Source: a bacterium (lineage in GTDB: Bacteria > Zhuqueibacterota > QNDG01 > JAFGCO01). From it: a stretch of DNA of 64,000 nt. The position numbers were made by a program, and so were the translations under genes. Positions 1-9,317 of this stretch are shown piece by piece; position 1 is the first letter of the stretch, and every line of letters starts with the position of its first letter. Location: positions 20,980-84,979 of the forward strand of contig JAFGCO010000044.1 of the NCBI GenBank assembly GCA_016932575.1, given 5' to 3'. The notes under the pieces were generated by a model. The model saw only the letters and a program-made list of their open reading frames with translations. It was not told the DNA's origin and ran no database searches.

Positions 1-709
1 TCGCACTGAAATCCCGGTTCATCATGGATTCGAATGTATCGACGATCTGGATCTCAGTATTTCCTTCAATATAGGATTGAAAGCTTTTTCGACGTAGTTC
101 AAGCATTGTATTGAACAAGAGGCCGGTGGCAATCAATACCTGTCCTTTATTGCCCAGCATTTCAGCCATAAGCTCTGCACATTTTTTTCCTTCCGCAATC
201 GGATCTGCACCGATAAATCCAATACGCTTACAAGGGGCATCTGTAATCGAGTTAAAATCATCGATGATGGCATTTAAGTTGTCACGCAACAGGTGCAAGA
301 TTTCAGACAATGTTTGCATCGGTTGCGGTACTTTGGATGGCGGATAATTGGAATGAAGATGAAGCTTCTGTGTTAAATTACCCAGTGTCAGATTGGATAT
401 TCCGCGAGCCAGGGCCGGAAAGTCCCGTTCGGTAATCAACTTTCCGGTTTGTCTTAAATTTCGAATGGGCAGATATTTGCGGAAATAATTAAAAAGGGAA
501 AAATGTCCTGCGATTAGAAAAGCCAGTAAAAAGAGAAAACAGGAAATCAAGAAGACAGTACTGACAGGATCCGGCAGGCCGCGTTCTTTCAAATTCGGAT
601 ACGTTGAGAAGATTAAATGTCCGAATAAAACAACGAATAAAATAATCCACCCCATTATTATAATAAGATACCGATGTCGGTTCAGAAATTGTTTAATGTT
701 TGTTTTCAT
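1..709 (-). CDS. Membrane-anchored protein with PBP-like lobe (partial, cut at window edge)
   Basis: The minus-strand frame is open from an ATG at 709 to the window edge (236 codons visible, no stop), so the C-terminus lies outside. The ATG overlaps the TGA of the chemoreceptor gene (ATGA), which implies translational coupling. Two hydrophobic segments sit near residues 12-35 and 50-70, followed by a HAMP-like linker. A stretch beginning IGFIGADPIAEGKKCAELM then matches the second (C-terminal) lobe of type I periplasmic-binding proteins, as in its neighbour. It is a paralogue of the first 230 residues of that neighbour. Whether it also ends in a signalling domain cannot be seen. The two probably form a paired receptor or a receptor plus accessory sensor; that is inference. 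Confidence 0.75.
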   Translation of the reverse strand, partial: MKTNIKQFLNRHRYLIIIMGWIILFVVLFGHLIFSTYPNLKERGLPDPVSTVFLISCFLFLLAFLIAGHFSLFNYFRKYLPIRNLRQTGKLITERDFPALARGISNLTLGNLTQKLHLHSNYPPSKVPQPMQTLSEILHLLRDNLNAIIDDFNSITDAPCKRIGFIGADPIAEGKKCAELMAEMLGNKGQVLIATGLLFNTMLELRRKSFQSYIEGNTEIQIVDTFESMMNRDFSA

Positions 710-3117
710 GAAGTTGAATCAATGACCTCCATGTTATCTAATAAATGGGTAGAGACGTTAAATTTACCTAAAAGTTCAAGTTCGCTTTGAGCCATCATTT
801 CCAATGTTTCTGCGAGTTGCGTGACTTGCTGGAACTGCAAAACCATATCTTTTGTCGCCTGATTGACATTTTGAACGGATTCCGTATTTTTTTCACTGAC
901 CTCTGTCACAAGATTCATGGCTTCTTCAACACGATAAGAATAGGTTTGAATTTCAGCAACCGCATCTGCAATGCTTTTTAACCGACTCTGATCTGTTTCA
1001 ACCAGCGAGCGAATGTTATGTAAAGCACTCCGTGCATCTGTTGTTTGTTTTGCTGATTCCTGGACTTGGGACAAACCGGACCTCATGACATTTTCAATTT
1101 TTGATATGTCCTTTTTTACCTGGTTCACCAGCTTAATAATACCCTGAGTGGCTTTATCTGTATTTCTTGCCAGCCGGCGTACTTCATTTGCGACGACCAT
1201 AAATCCCTGACCTTCGTTGCCTGCTTGTATGGCTTCTATCGATGCATTAAAGGCAAGCACGTTTATTCGCGATGTAATGTCCTGAATCAAATCAACGACA
1301 TTATCGATTCGTTCAGAGTGTTTGTCCAGTTCTTCGATGGTTTGCCAGGATTCGGTAACAGACGTTTCGACATTTTTCACTATCGATAATGTTTTTTCCA
1401 TGGAATTGGCACCGTCAGTAATGGCGATGGCAGTGTTTGCGGTCGCTTTTGCGCCTTCTTCTGTTGCCTGGTTAACCTGATTGATATTGGCGAGCAAATT
1501 TTTCAGGATATCCTGTGTATGAGATACCTGATTGTTTTGCAGAACCGATCCTTCGGAGATCATATGCATGGCTTCTATGATTTTTTGTGTGAGATGGTTG
1601 GCTTCGTCTGCGTTGTTGCCCAGATCTTCACTAAAGTGCATAAGTTTTTCAGCCTGATCGGTAATGGACTGAATCAGGCCTTGAAGGCTGATTGGTTCGC
1701 TGTTGAACGTGATTACCGGAATGCCTTTTTTTACGGCCTTGTTGATCATTGGGATCATGCTGCGATCCAGAACGAGTGTGGCAATACCATCATATTTTTC
1801 ATTGATTGCGGATTCCAGGGCTTTTCTGAAAACAGCCCCTGCCCGCAGATCGGAGTAACCAGGAGGAACGATATAATCTATTGTCACATTGTGGGAAATC
1901 AGTTGCTCTTTGGCATTCATGACAGCCGCTTTTACGGGTTCCCAAAAGGCGGAAGTTGCCACGCACAAGACAGCGATGCGAAGCGGCCGATCATTCATTT
2001 TATCTGAAAGCTTGACAAGTTGGTTTAAGGATTCCTGCGATTGAATCATTCCGTGATCGGGATGCCAGAATTGTTGATAATTTTCAGGCGTGACCACATT
2101 TAATTGAGTCAGCATGCGCGGCGAAAAAGGTTTCCAGTCACCAACCAGGTAATTGTATAAAAGGATAACAGGATTGTATCCCTGGGCATAGGCATTCTGA
2201 TCCAATGTGGCCTGAATGATGCCTTTGGACAGGTATTCCATGGTAGAATCGGTAAGGTCGTGCCCCACAATTTTTATTAGTCCGACTTTATTTTTTTCCT
2301 GCACCGCACGTGCCGCACCAAAAGGAGTTGCGCCCTGAGTGATGTAGATGCCCCGAAGGCGGGGATATTGTTCGATGGCTTCTTTTGTGTATTGATAGGT
2401 TTTTTCATGATCTTCATGGTCTTCCAGAACCTTGAGTACTTTGATGCGGGGGAATTTGGTCCTGAGGGCATTGATGAATCCCTTTCGCCGGAGTTCGAAA
2501 TTTGTTGCTGAATAGAGGCCCACAATAATGATGACTTCTCCCTGGCCTTTCAGCAGCTCTCCCATGACCTGACCGCATTTCTGACCTTCTAAAAATGAGT
2601 CAGCACCGATATAACATAACCGATGGCATGGAACATCTGTAAGAGTGTTTAATTCATGAGCGCAGTCCTGTAATCCCTGAATGATATTTTTCAGTAGAAC
2701 CGCCAGCTCTTCCTGCTGATTCTGCTTTTCTGTCAATTGGATTGATTGGATATGCAGAGAAGCGGACAGATCGCCCTGGGCCAATTCACTCATCACGTTT
2801 GAGAATGCTTTAGTATCAGTTTCAGTGATTTCGTATAACTGGTGAATGACATCTTCCGAAGCTTTCCAGTCGTATTTATGATGCAGCCATGCCATAAAAA
2901 CAAGGGCTGCCAGGCCCGCCAGGAAAATAAGAATAGAATTCAAAATAAAATTGGGAAAAGGCTGAATGATATCAGCAGAATGATTTATACCAATAAGGTG
3001 ATGCTGGTAGAGAGCCCCGTACACAATACCGGCGACCAGTAAACAAAAGATAAATCCCAATACACAATAAAATAATTTATTTTCGCGAAACAGGTCCCAC
3101 AGCTTGGAAAATGGCAT
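706..3117 (-). CDS. Methyl-accepting chemotaxis protein with internal PBP-like ligand domain
   Basis: 803 aa. Transmembrane segments at about 15-37 and 56-78 enclose a loop of only ~20 residues, so there is no periplasmic sensor. A HAMP-like linker (80-160) follows. Residues ~165-330 look like the C-terminal lobe of a sugar-binding type I PBP (YIGADSFLEGQKCG, ELRRKGFINAL, ATLDQNAYAQGY). Residues ~378-475 look like the N-terminal lobe (LRIAVLCVATSAFWEPVK, PVITFNSEP). A coiled coil leads into a canonical MCP signalling hairpin whose tip is around 619-650 (AFNASIEAIQAGNEGQGF). With no membrane segment after residue 78 the ligand domain should be cytoplasmic. The lobe order is the reverse of the usual one. 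It probably relays a sugar-like or metabolic signal to CheA; the ligand is unknown. Confidence 0.9.
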   Translation of the reverse strand: MPFSKLWDLFRENKLFYCVLGFIFCLLVAGIVYGALYQHHLIGINHSADIIQPFPNFILNSILIFLAGLAALVFMAWLHHKYDWKASEDVIHQLYEITETDTKAFSNVMSELAQGDLSASLHIQSIQLTEKQNQQEELAVLLKNIIQGLQDCAHELNTLTDVPCHRLCYIGADSFLEGQKCGQVMGELLKGQGEVIIIVGLYSATNFELRRKGFINALRTKFPRIKVLKVLEDHEDHEKTYQYTKEAIEQYPRLRGIYITQGATPFGAARAVQEKNKVGLIKIVGHDLTDSTMEYLSKGIIQATLDQNAYAQGYNPVILLYNYLVGDWKPFSPRMLTQLNVVTPENYQQFWHPDHGMIQSQESLNQLVKLSDKMNDRPLRIAVLCVATSAFWEPVKAAVMNAKEQLISHNVTIDYIVPPGYSDLRAGAVFRKALESAINEKYDGIATLVLDRSMIPMINKAVKKGIPVITFNSEPISLQGLIQSITDQAEKLMHFSEDLGNNADEANHLTQKIIEAMHMISEGSVLQNNQVSHTQDILKNLLANINQVNQATEEGAKATANTAIAITDGANSMEKTLSIVKNVETSVTESWQTIEELDKHSERIDNVVDLIQDITSRINVLAFNASIEAIQAGNEGQGFMVVANEVRRLARNTDKATQGIIKLVNQVKKDISKIENVMRSGLSQVQESAKQTTDARSALHNIRSLVETDQSRLKSIADAVAEIQTYSYRVEEAMNLVTEVSEKNTESVQNVNQATKDMVLQFQQVTQLAETLEMMAQSELELLGKFNVSTHLLDNMEVIDSTS

Positions 3118-3383
3118 GCAGTTATCTCCTTTTTGAAATAGGTTATGCCATTTTGAAAGGCAATTCCCATGTCCTGCTGTTGATTATGTATTTATTTTAC
3201 GACATGTTAAGTGCATATTACCGACTACAATTTGAATTTTTAATGATGCAAAAGCCTTGCCAGAATTTATGATAATCATTGCCGGAAATCAAGCAAAACT
3301 ATCATATTTTATTGAAAATTTATCTTGATTCTTTTCTTCATTTTCTCTATACTAAAAAAGTTAATCAATATTATTCCGAGATT

Positions 3384-4922
3384 ATGTTTTCAAAAGTATT
3401 AAGCGCGGCCGTACTCGGCATTGAAGGATATATTGTGGAGGTGGAGTCCCACCTTGAAGGCGGACTGCCGTATTTTGCTACTGTCGGCTTACCTGACGGC
3501 GCAGTAAAAGAATCAAAAGAACGGGTTCTGGCAGCGATAAAAAATTCAGGTTTTTATCTTGCCAGCAAACGGATCACTGTCAATCTGGCACCCGCGGATG
3601 TTCGCAAGGAAGGATCGGCATTTGATCTGCCTATGGCCATTGGTATTTTATCTGCCAGCGGTTATATTCAGCAGGAAAAACTGGCGGATACGGTGATTTT
3701 AGGTGAACTGGCCCTGGATGGACAAGTTCGAGCCATACGGGGCGGATTGCCGATTTCTGTGGCTGTGCGGGATCGGGAGATATCCCGCATAATTTTACCG
3801 AAAGAAAATGCCAGGGAAGCGGCTATGGCCCAGGGATTGAATGTCTATCCAGTGGAATCTATTCATGAAGCTATCCGGCTGATTGAAGATGGCAGAAATG
3901 AGCCCCCTTTTCGGGTGGATATTTCTGAAGTTTTTTCACAAAACGCACAATACGGGGCTGATTTCAGTGATGTAAAAGGCCAGCAACATGTGAAACGTGC
4001 ATTAGAAGTCGCAGCAGCCGGCGGACATAATGTACTGATGATCGGACCGCCGGGATCCGGAAAAACCATGCTGGCAAAACGGTATCCGACCATCCTTCCG
4101 GATCTAACGCTGGATGAGGCCCTGGAAACCACCAAGATTCATTCTGTGGCAGGATTGCTTCCTCCTGATTCAGCACTTATCGCTGTACGTCCATTCCGAT
4201 CCCCCCATCATACCATTTCTGATGCCGGGCTTATCGGTGGCGGACGCATTCCGCGTCCCGGTGAAGTGAGCCTTGCCCATCACGGTGTGCTTTTTCTCGA
4301 TGAGATGCCTGAATTTCAAAAGAATGTTCTGGAAGTATTGCGTCAGCCCATGGAAGACGGTCGAGTGACAATTTCACGAGCTACGTTATCAATTACTTAT
4401 CCCGCAAAATTCATGCTGATTGCGGCCATGAATCCCTGTCCGTGCGGGTATTTTTCTGATACCACCCATGAGTGTACATGCACCGTTCCGCAGATTCAGA
4501 GATACCGAGCCCGAATTTCAGGACCGCTTATGGATCGGATTGATATCCATATTGAAGTGCCGGCCGTAAAATATAAAGAACTGACCGGCAGTGAATCGGG
4601 TGAGTCTTCGAAAAGTATCCGGGAGCGGGTAATGGCGGCTCGAAAACGGCAGTTGGACCGTTTCCGGGAATATCAGGGTATTTATTGCAATGCCCATATG
4701 GACACAAAGCTTATTCGTTCAAAATGTGATATCAATGATGAAGGTGATGCATTGCTTCATCAGGCCATAACAAAATTGGGGCTTTCAGCCCGGGCGTATG
4801 ACCGTATTCTGAAAGTCGCCCGTACCATTGCCGATCTGGAAGGAGAAGATATGATTCAGCCTGCCCATCTCAGTGAGGCAATTCAGTACCGGAGCCTGGA
4901 TCGGGAGTTTACAGGAATATAA
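3384..4922 (+). CDS. comM: YifB/ComM family Mg-chelatase-like AAA+ ATPase
   Basis: 512 aa from ATG 3384; a longer frame exists from a TTG at 3279, but homologues begin at [13 protein letters not shown]. The N-terminal S5-like domain (to ~170) is followed by an AAA+ module with Walker [14 protein letters not shown] and Walker [11 protein letters not shown], then the family signature around [17 protein letters not shown] and [13 protein letters not shown]. Length matches the family (~505-515). In naturally competent bacteria ComM is a branch-migration helicase acting after DNA uptake; here only the family assignment is firm. It is a single gene divergent from the chemoreceptor, with a structured RNA downstream on the opposite strand. 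Confidence 0.93.
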   Translation: MFSKVLSAAVLGIEGYIVEVESHLEGGLPYFATVGLPDGAVKESKERVLAAIKNSGFYLASKRITVNLAPADVRKEGSAFDLPMAIGILSASGYIQQEKLADTVILGELALDGQVRAIRGGLPISVAVRDREISRIILPKENAREAAMAQGLNVYPVESIHEAIRLIEDGRNEPPFRVDISEVFSQNAQYGADFSDVKGQQHVKRALEVAAAGGHNVLMIGPPGSGKTMLAKRYPTILPDLTLDEALETTKIHSVAGLLPPDSALIAVRPFRSPHHTISDAGLIGGGRIPRPGEVSLAHHGVLFLDEMPEFQKNVLEVLRQPMEDGRVTISRATLSITYPAKFMLIAAMNPCPCGYFSDTTHECTCTVPQIQRYRARISGPLMDRIDIHIEVPAVKYKELTGSESGESSKSIRERVMAARKRQLDRFREYQGIYCNAHMDTKLIRSKCDINDEGDALLHQAITKLGLSARAYDRILKVARTIADLEGEDMIQPAHLSEAIQYRSLDREFTGI

Positions 4923-5040
4923 ATTGATTGCTTCTGATCAACTCAGCACCGGCCTTTGTTTTATACAATACCGGAGTGTTAAAAAATGATGATAAAATGA
5001 ATATTCCGTGAAGGATTCTTACGCTGTTTTCATAAAGAAT

Positions 5041-5237
5041 AAAAAACCCTGCAAAGCAGCCTTGGTTATAAAGGACCGTGCTATCGACACGGTGGGTGCT
5101 CTCCTGTCCGATTTTTACGTCCACTCTATGGAGGCATGTAATAGGCAGACAGAGCCGAGCTCCCTATAAATTAAAGTTGAAGGTCTTTATATTGCCGTTA
5201 GCTGCTCGTGCAGGGAAAGACCCGTATTCATATTTTC
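5041..5237 (-). ncRNA. ssrS: Structured RNA, probable 6S RNA
   Basis: A long imperfect rod on the minus strand. The closing stem pairs CCCTGC (5215-5210) and GCAGC (5205-5201) with GCTGC (5060-5056) and GCAGGG (5052-5047). The central bubble has a small hairpin ACCGTG/CACGGT on its 3' side. The distal stem is built from GGG-GCTC/GAGC-CCC with CTGTC/GACAG. This arrangement, with ~195 nt total length, is what 6S RNA (the RNA polymerase regulator) looks like. A promoter lies just upstream (5244-5272) and six T residues follow the closing stem (plus-strand A-run 5041-5046), which sets the orientation. I saw no tmRNA, SRP or RNase P signatures. The ends are estimates. Confidence 0.5.
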
Positions 5238-5243
5238 AATTAT

Positions 5244-5272
5244 AATTTGGAAATTTTATCATTGAATGTCAA
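5244..5272 (-). promoter_or_regulatory. Promoter for the probable 6S RNA
   Basis: On the minus strand TTGACA (5272-5267) is separated by 17 nt from CAAATT (5249-5244). The layout matches TTGACA-N17-TAAATT promoters at the cas operon and at 23350, with one mismatch in the -10. The predicted start is near 5237, about 20 nt before the closing stem. Confidence 0.45.
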
Positions 5273-5417
5273 GAAGAAATTTTGTGCTGTCAGTGGGATT
5301 GGGATTTCAATCCAAAGTAATGAAACAGATTCATCAATTCAGCGTTAAATTTTATGAGTCAGCATCGGTCTGAAATACAGTCAATATTTTTAAAACCTAT
5401 TTAATTTGGAGATAATA

Positions 5418-6704
5418 ATGAAACCTTTATCTGCTTTTTTCTGGAAGATGTTTTTGGTTTTACCTTCATTGGCGGCAGTTTCAGGTTTTGCAGCACATGT
5501 GGATTGGATTAAAGTAAACAGTTCGATTAATCCTATAACTGCAAAATATATCATGGACAGCGTGGATCTTGCAGAAGGAAATGGCGCGGAGTGTCTGGTG
5601 ATTGAACTGGATACACCCGGCGGATTAATGGAGTCTACCTGGGCTATTGATAAGCGTCTGCTGGCATCTGAAGTTCCTGTTGTTGTCTATGTCTCACCCA
5701 GTGGAGGACGAGCGGCTTCTGCCGGTGTGTTTATCAGTTATGCAGCACATGTTGCAGCCATGGCACCCAGTACGAATATCGGGGCGGCTCATCCGGTCAA
5801 TATGGTAGGCAGCGGAGGAGATTCGAGCCAGGTCATGATGGATAAAGTGGTGAATGACGCTGTTGCCCATATCCGGGGACTGGCAGACCAGAATGGAAGA
5901 AATGGAGATTGGGCTGAGGAAGCCATTCGAAACAGTGTCTCCATTACCGAAAAAGAAGCCCTGGAGATAAATGTCATCAATTTGATCGCGAAAGGTCAGG
6001 TGGATTTACTCAATCAGCTGGACGGCTTGACTGTGATGTCAGACGGCCAGGAAATCGAACTCGACACGGCATCAGCCCGTATTGTGGAACGTGGAATGGA
6101 TTGGCGGCATCAAATTTTAAATCAGATTGCCAATCCGAATATTGCCTTTATTTTGCTTGTTCTGGCCGGACTGGGAATTTATTTTGAATTTTCCAATCCG
6201 GGTTCGATTTTTCCGGGGGTCATCGGCGTTATCTGTGGAATTTTATTTTTATTTGCATCCCAGGTGCTTTCGATTAATGCGGCAGGGGTTCTGTTGATTC
6301 TGCTTGCGATTGTCTTTTTTATTGTCGAAGTTTATACACCGACATTTGGAATACTGACAGCAGGGGGAATTATATCATTTGTGGTTGGCGCATTGATGTT
6401 ATTTAAAACCCCGGGGGTGAAAGTGTCCTTAACGGTTCTTATTCCGGTGCTGGTGGTGTTTGTCGGTCTGATGCTTATCGGACTGATGCTGGCGATCCGT
6501 ACCAGGCTGACAAAACCCACGACAGGCAAACAGGGTCTGGTTGGTGAGATTGGTGTGGCACTTCAGAATATAACGAAGGAAGGCCAGGTTTCAGTTCATG
6601 GAGAGGTGTGGAAAGCAGTGGCTGATGAAAGAATAAAAAAAGGAGATCAAATAGAAGTGTTAGAGATCAATCGATTAAAATTGCGCGTTAAGAAAGTATC
6701 GTAA
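5418..6704 (+). CDS. NfeD family membrane-bound serine protease (long form)
   Basis: 428 aa from ATG 5418, preceded by GGAG at 5408-5411; the TTG four codons upstream is not preferred. Signal peptide or signal anchor (1-25), then a ClpP-class protease domain (~27-225) with nucleophile serine in GGRAASAGVF and probable catalytic lysine in MDKVVNDAVAHIRG. Four to five membrane segments (~235-370) and a C-terminal OB-fold NfeD domain (GKQGLVGEIGVA to end) follow. In archaeal and bacterial relatives the protease cleaves the hydrophobic C-terminus of the partner stomatin. The slipin gene follows after 32 bp, the classic NfeD-slipin operon for membrane microdomain quality control. Confidence 0.92.
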   Translation: MKPLSAFFWKMFLVLPSLAAVSGFAAHVDWIKVNSSINPITAKYIMDSVDLAEGNGAECLVIELDTPGGLMESTWAIDKRLLASEVPVVVYVSPSGGRAASAGVFISYAAHVAAMAPSTNIGAAHPVNMVGSGGDSSQVMMDKVVNDAVAHIRGLADQNGRNGDWAEEAIRNSVSITEKEALEINVINLIAKGQVDLLNQLDGLTVMSDGQEIELDTASARIVERGMDWRHQILNQIANPNIAFILLVLAGLGIYFEFSNPGSIFPGVIGVICGILFLFASQVLSINAAGVLLILLAIVFFIVEVYTPTFGILTAGGIISFVVGALMLFKTPGVKVSLTVLIPVLVVFVGLMLIGLMLAIRTRLTKPTTGKQGLVGEIGVALQNITKEGQVSVHGEVWKAVADERIKKGDQIEVLEINRLKLRVKKVS

Positions 6705-6736
6705 CGGTATCAGAAATTTAAACAAGGAGGTAAAAA

Positions 6737-7507
6737 ATGGGACCCGTACAATGGATATTTTGGGGGGCTGCTTTATTAATTCTTTTATTCAATATTTTCA
6801 AGATCCTGCGTGAATATGAACGCGGCGTGATTTTTCGTCTGGGGCGCCTGGTCGGATCCCGTGGCCCCGGATTGATTATTCTGATACCGGGAATTGAAAA
6901 AATGGTGCGCGTCAGCCTCCGTACAGTGGCTATGGATGTGCCTCCGCAGGATGTGATCACGAAAGACAATGTATCGGTCAAGGTGAACGCGGTGGTTTAT
7001 TTCCGGGTGATCGATTCGGCTAAGGCCATTGTCGAGGTGGAAGACTATCTTTATGCGACCAGCCAGCTGGCACAGACCACACTTCGATCCATTCTCGGAC
7101 AGTTTGAACTGGATGAGTTGCTTTCAAGCCGGGAGCAGATCAATGAGAGGCTGCAGGAAATTTTAGACAAGCATACGGATCCCTGGGGAATTAAAATATC
7201 ACTTGTGGAGGTCAAGCATATCGATCTTCCTGAGGAGATGAAACGGGCGATTGCCAGACAGGCCGAGGCGGAACGTGAACGGCGATCCAAGATTATTCAT
7301 GCGGAAGGTGAATTTCAGGCATCCAAACAGCTGGCGGCTGCTGCCCATACATTAGGCAAAGAACCAACATCCATTCAGTTAAGATTCTTACAAACATTGG
7401 TCGAAGTCGCAGCAGAAAACAATTCAACCATGGTTTTTCCTGTACCGATTGATCTTTTCAAGCCGTTTCTGGAAAAATTCGACAAATTGGGAAAAGATAA
7501 ATCATAG
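6737..7507 (+). CDS. Slipin (SPFH/band 7 stomatin-like protein)
   Basis: 256 aa with a strong AAGGAGG ribosome site before ATG 6737. One N-terminal membrane anchor (~5-24), then an SPFH domain ([53 protein letters not shown]) and a helical coiled-coil region rich in Glu/Arg ([19 protein letters not shown]). It lies downstream of the NfeD protease in the same operon and is its likely oligomeric partner and substrate at the membrane. The sequence is typical of the slipin-2 group that pairs with long-form NfeD; the group assignment is from context. Confidence 0.93.
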   Translation: MGPVQWIFWGAALLILLFNIFKILREYERGVIFRLGRLVGSRGPGLIILIPGIEKMVRVSLRTVAMDVPPQDVITKDNVSVKVNAVVYFRVIDSAKAIVEVEDYLYATSQLAQTTLRSILGQFELDELLSSREQINERLQEILDKHTDPWGIKISLVEVKHIDLPEEMKRAIARQAEAERERRSKIIHAEGEFQASKQLAAAAHTLGKEPTSIQLRFLQTLVEVAAENNSTMVFPVPIDLFKPFLEKFDKLGKDKS

Positions 7508-7707
7508 GTTTCGGGAAAGAACACGAGTCGGCGGGAATTATTATTGCGATATCCATGAATAAAAATGCGATACATCCATGGAATGAAATTTGATTATCTG
7601 TCTATTTTTGATTTTTAAGAATTTATCGGGTGTCTAATATTCAATATTTTCCGGGGGCTTGTTGTTTTTTCATCTTATCAATCCGTTGGATTCAGTGGAG
7701 GCAATAC

Positions 7708-8094
7708 ATGATTCACTTCAAACAATTGTGGTCTGCGATTGAATGGGGATTACTATATGGATTTATCACCTGGATATTGGGTACGGGTATTTCCAACCGC
7801 ATTCCCGGATGGGGTGTATGGCTGATTATCTTTGATCGTGTTTTTATGGCGATTGTGCTTTATTATTGTTTGGGATTGATTTTCCCTAAATGGCTGAAGG
7901 GGATTATTGCAGGATTGATTTTCAGCGTTCCTTTGGGATTGGTTGCTTCGCAATGGCCATTTTTTACACCGGCCATAGCACATTGCGGGGCTTTAGGGAC
8001 AGGCCTGATCGCAGGTGTTTTAATGGCTTATTTCATTCGTCTGCATGAACCTGAAGAAGCGGATTCAGACAATTCGAATATGGCGAAAACCTGA
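7708..8094 (+). CDS. Small integral membrane protein, unknown function
   Basis: 128 aa from ATG 7708, chosen because GTGGAGG precedes it; an open frame extends back to 7630 without a good ribosome site. About four hydrophobic helices are visible (LLYGFITWILGT, IIFDRVFMAIVLYYCLGLIF, GIIAGLIFSVPLGLVA, GTGLIAGVLMAYFI), leaving almost no soluble domain apart from an acidic tail. I do not recognise the family. It sits directly before an FMN-binding exported protein (17 bp to the next start), so the two are probably co-transcribed. A partnership in membrane electron transfer is conceivable but unsupported by motif. Confidence 0.7.
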   Translation: MIHFKQLWSAIEWGLLYGFITWILGTGISNRIPGWGVWLIIFDRVFMAIVLYYCLGLIFPKWLKGIIAGLIFSVPLGLVASQWPFFTPAIAHCGALGTGLIAGVLMAYFIRLHEPEEADSDNSNMAKT

Positions 8095-8110
8095 AGGAGC
8101 AATAAGACCA

Positions 8111-8560
8111 ATGCATTGCTGTTTTCAAAAGATGTTTTTTTTTATATTTGTTTTTCAGTGTTTTGGTGTGGCATCTGCCGGATTGACGAATGAGTTAATT
8201 TATGTTCAAAAAACAGAAAAAGATACAGCCGTCTGTAATCCGGATACAGCAGCATTTACAGATGTTTCATTGAATGATCATACTTCAGTAAAATATGCCG
8301 ATGGTATCTATACGGGTGAAAGTCCCGGGTGGACAGGAATGAAGGTTCAAGTGAAAATCAGGTGCGGAAGTATATGTCAGGTTAGAGTGCTGAGAGCCAA
8401 AGGCACACCGGAATTTTACAAAGAAGTGGTTCAAAAAATGCCGAGATACATGGCAAAGCAAGGTTGTGTCAATGTAGATGGAATCAGCGGAGCGACTTTA
8501 AGCAGTGAAAGTTTAAAAGAAGCGGTGCGAAACGCCCTGATCAAGGCAGAGAAGAAGTGA
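8111..8560 (+). CDS. Exported FMN-binding domain protein (flavinylation substrate)
   Basis: 149 aa from ATG 8111, with GAAGGAG about 13 nt upstream; the alternative start ATG 8132 would shorten the leader. The N-terminus is a hydrophobic signal peptide ending near VASAG. The remainder is an NqrC/RnfG-type FMN-binding domain (YADGIYTGESPGWTGMKVQVK) with the motif DGISGATLSS near the C-terminus. In this family the threonine of SGAT receives FMN through a phosphoester bond made by ApbE. An exported-type ApbE is encoded at 13740-14756, so this is a plausible substrate. Its electron donor and acceptor are not evident. The composite repeat region begins just after the stop. Confidence 0.85.
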   Translation: MHCCFQKMFFFIFVFQCFGVASAGLTNELIYVQKTEKDTAVCNPDTAAFTDVSLNDHTSVKYADGIYTGESPGWTGMKVQVKIRCGSICQVRVLRAKGTPEFYKEVVQKMPRYMAKQGCVNVDGISGATLSSESLKEAVRNALIKAEKK

Positions 8561-9317
8561 GGAAAGGGACAAGAATCAAGATAAGGTAATTGGGTAATAT
8601 GGTGACAAATATAGAGTCGTTGGTTGAGATGCTGAAACGGTGAACCGGAGAGACAGAGAAGGGGAGAACTGAGACAAATAGAACGTATGGATTGCGGTGA
8701 AAAAATTTCAAATAACAAAATCCAAATGACAAATAAATTCCAAATTCCAATGATCAAAATAACAAACAAAGATAAATGAGTTTGAGATTTATGATTTGGA
8801 TATTGTTTGATATTTGGGATTTGTAATTTGTGATTTTTCTACGGTCTACAGTCAGCGCTCTGTGGAGAGAGTCATAAAGTCATAGAGTCGTTGAGTCAAG
8901 AGTAGAAGAGTAGATGAGTAGAACATCTCCTTTTCTCAGTTTAGTTGAGGATCCCCCTTCAAAGGTAGACTCCCTTATCTCCCCTTGAGAGGGGAGACCC
9001 ACGGCGTCAGCCGAGGAAGAGGGGTGTAAATTTAGCGGAGTAAGGGGTAGACACATCAACCCATCAACTCGTTTACCCATCTACTGATTATTTACGTCCG
9101 TCGGTCCGCTGTCAACGGTCTGGAAACAGAAATGGTTAAATGGAGAAATAAAGAGAAAAAGAAGACTGACGATTAAAGATTAAAGAAAACCAATATTTTT
9201 TTCTTGTCCGGTTATGTTCTGTATTTCGTGCGTTGGAAGTTTTAAACAGCGATTTATGGATTTAAAGTTGATGAAAGCTGTTTTTATGTAATGTGAAGTC
9301 AGGTTGGATTTGATACC
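8561..9317. repeat. Intergenic composite repeat region
   Basis: No gene is supported in this 757-bp gap. It holds, in order: purine-rich filler; an AT-rich imperfect inverted repeat (about 8698-8840) built of CAAATGACAAATAAATTCC-like units with mirror arms ending GATTTGTAATTTGTGATTTT; a module reading ACGGTCTACAGTC (8841 on); AGTC-rich repeats with AGAGTAGAAGAGTAGATGAG (8872-8925); a perfect 8-bp hairpin TCTCCCCT/AGGGGAGA (8978-8997); an inverted counterpart of the AGTAGA units (9055-9085); and a second CGGTCCGCTGTC module (9099-9121). Shorter versions occur at 30640-30950 and 63840-64000. Confidence 0.75.

Noticed and set aside
1519..2007. 162-codon plus-strand ORF inside the chemoreceptor gene
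   Set aside because: Antisense shadow of a well-supported gene, with no ribosome site or homology.
3279..3383. N-terminal extension of the ComM/YifB gene from a TTG
   Set aside because: The extra 35 residues do not resemble the family, which starts at the ATG at 3384.
4923..5417. tmRNA, SRP RNA or RNase P RNA in the structured gap
   Set aside because: None of their signature sequences (tRNA-like ends, GGAAG tetraloop region, GAGGAAAGTCC) is present; the rod fits 6S better.
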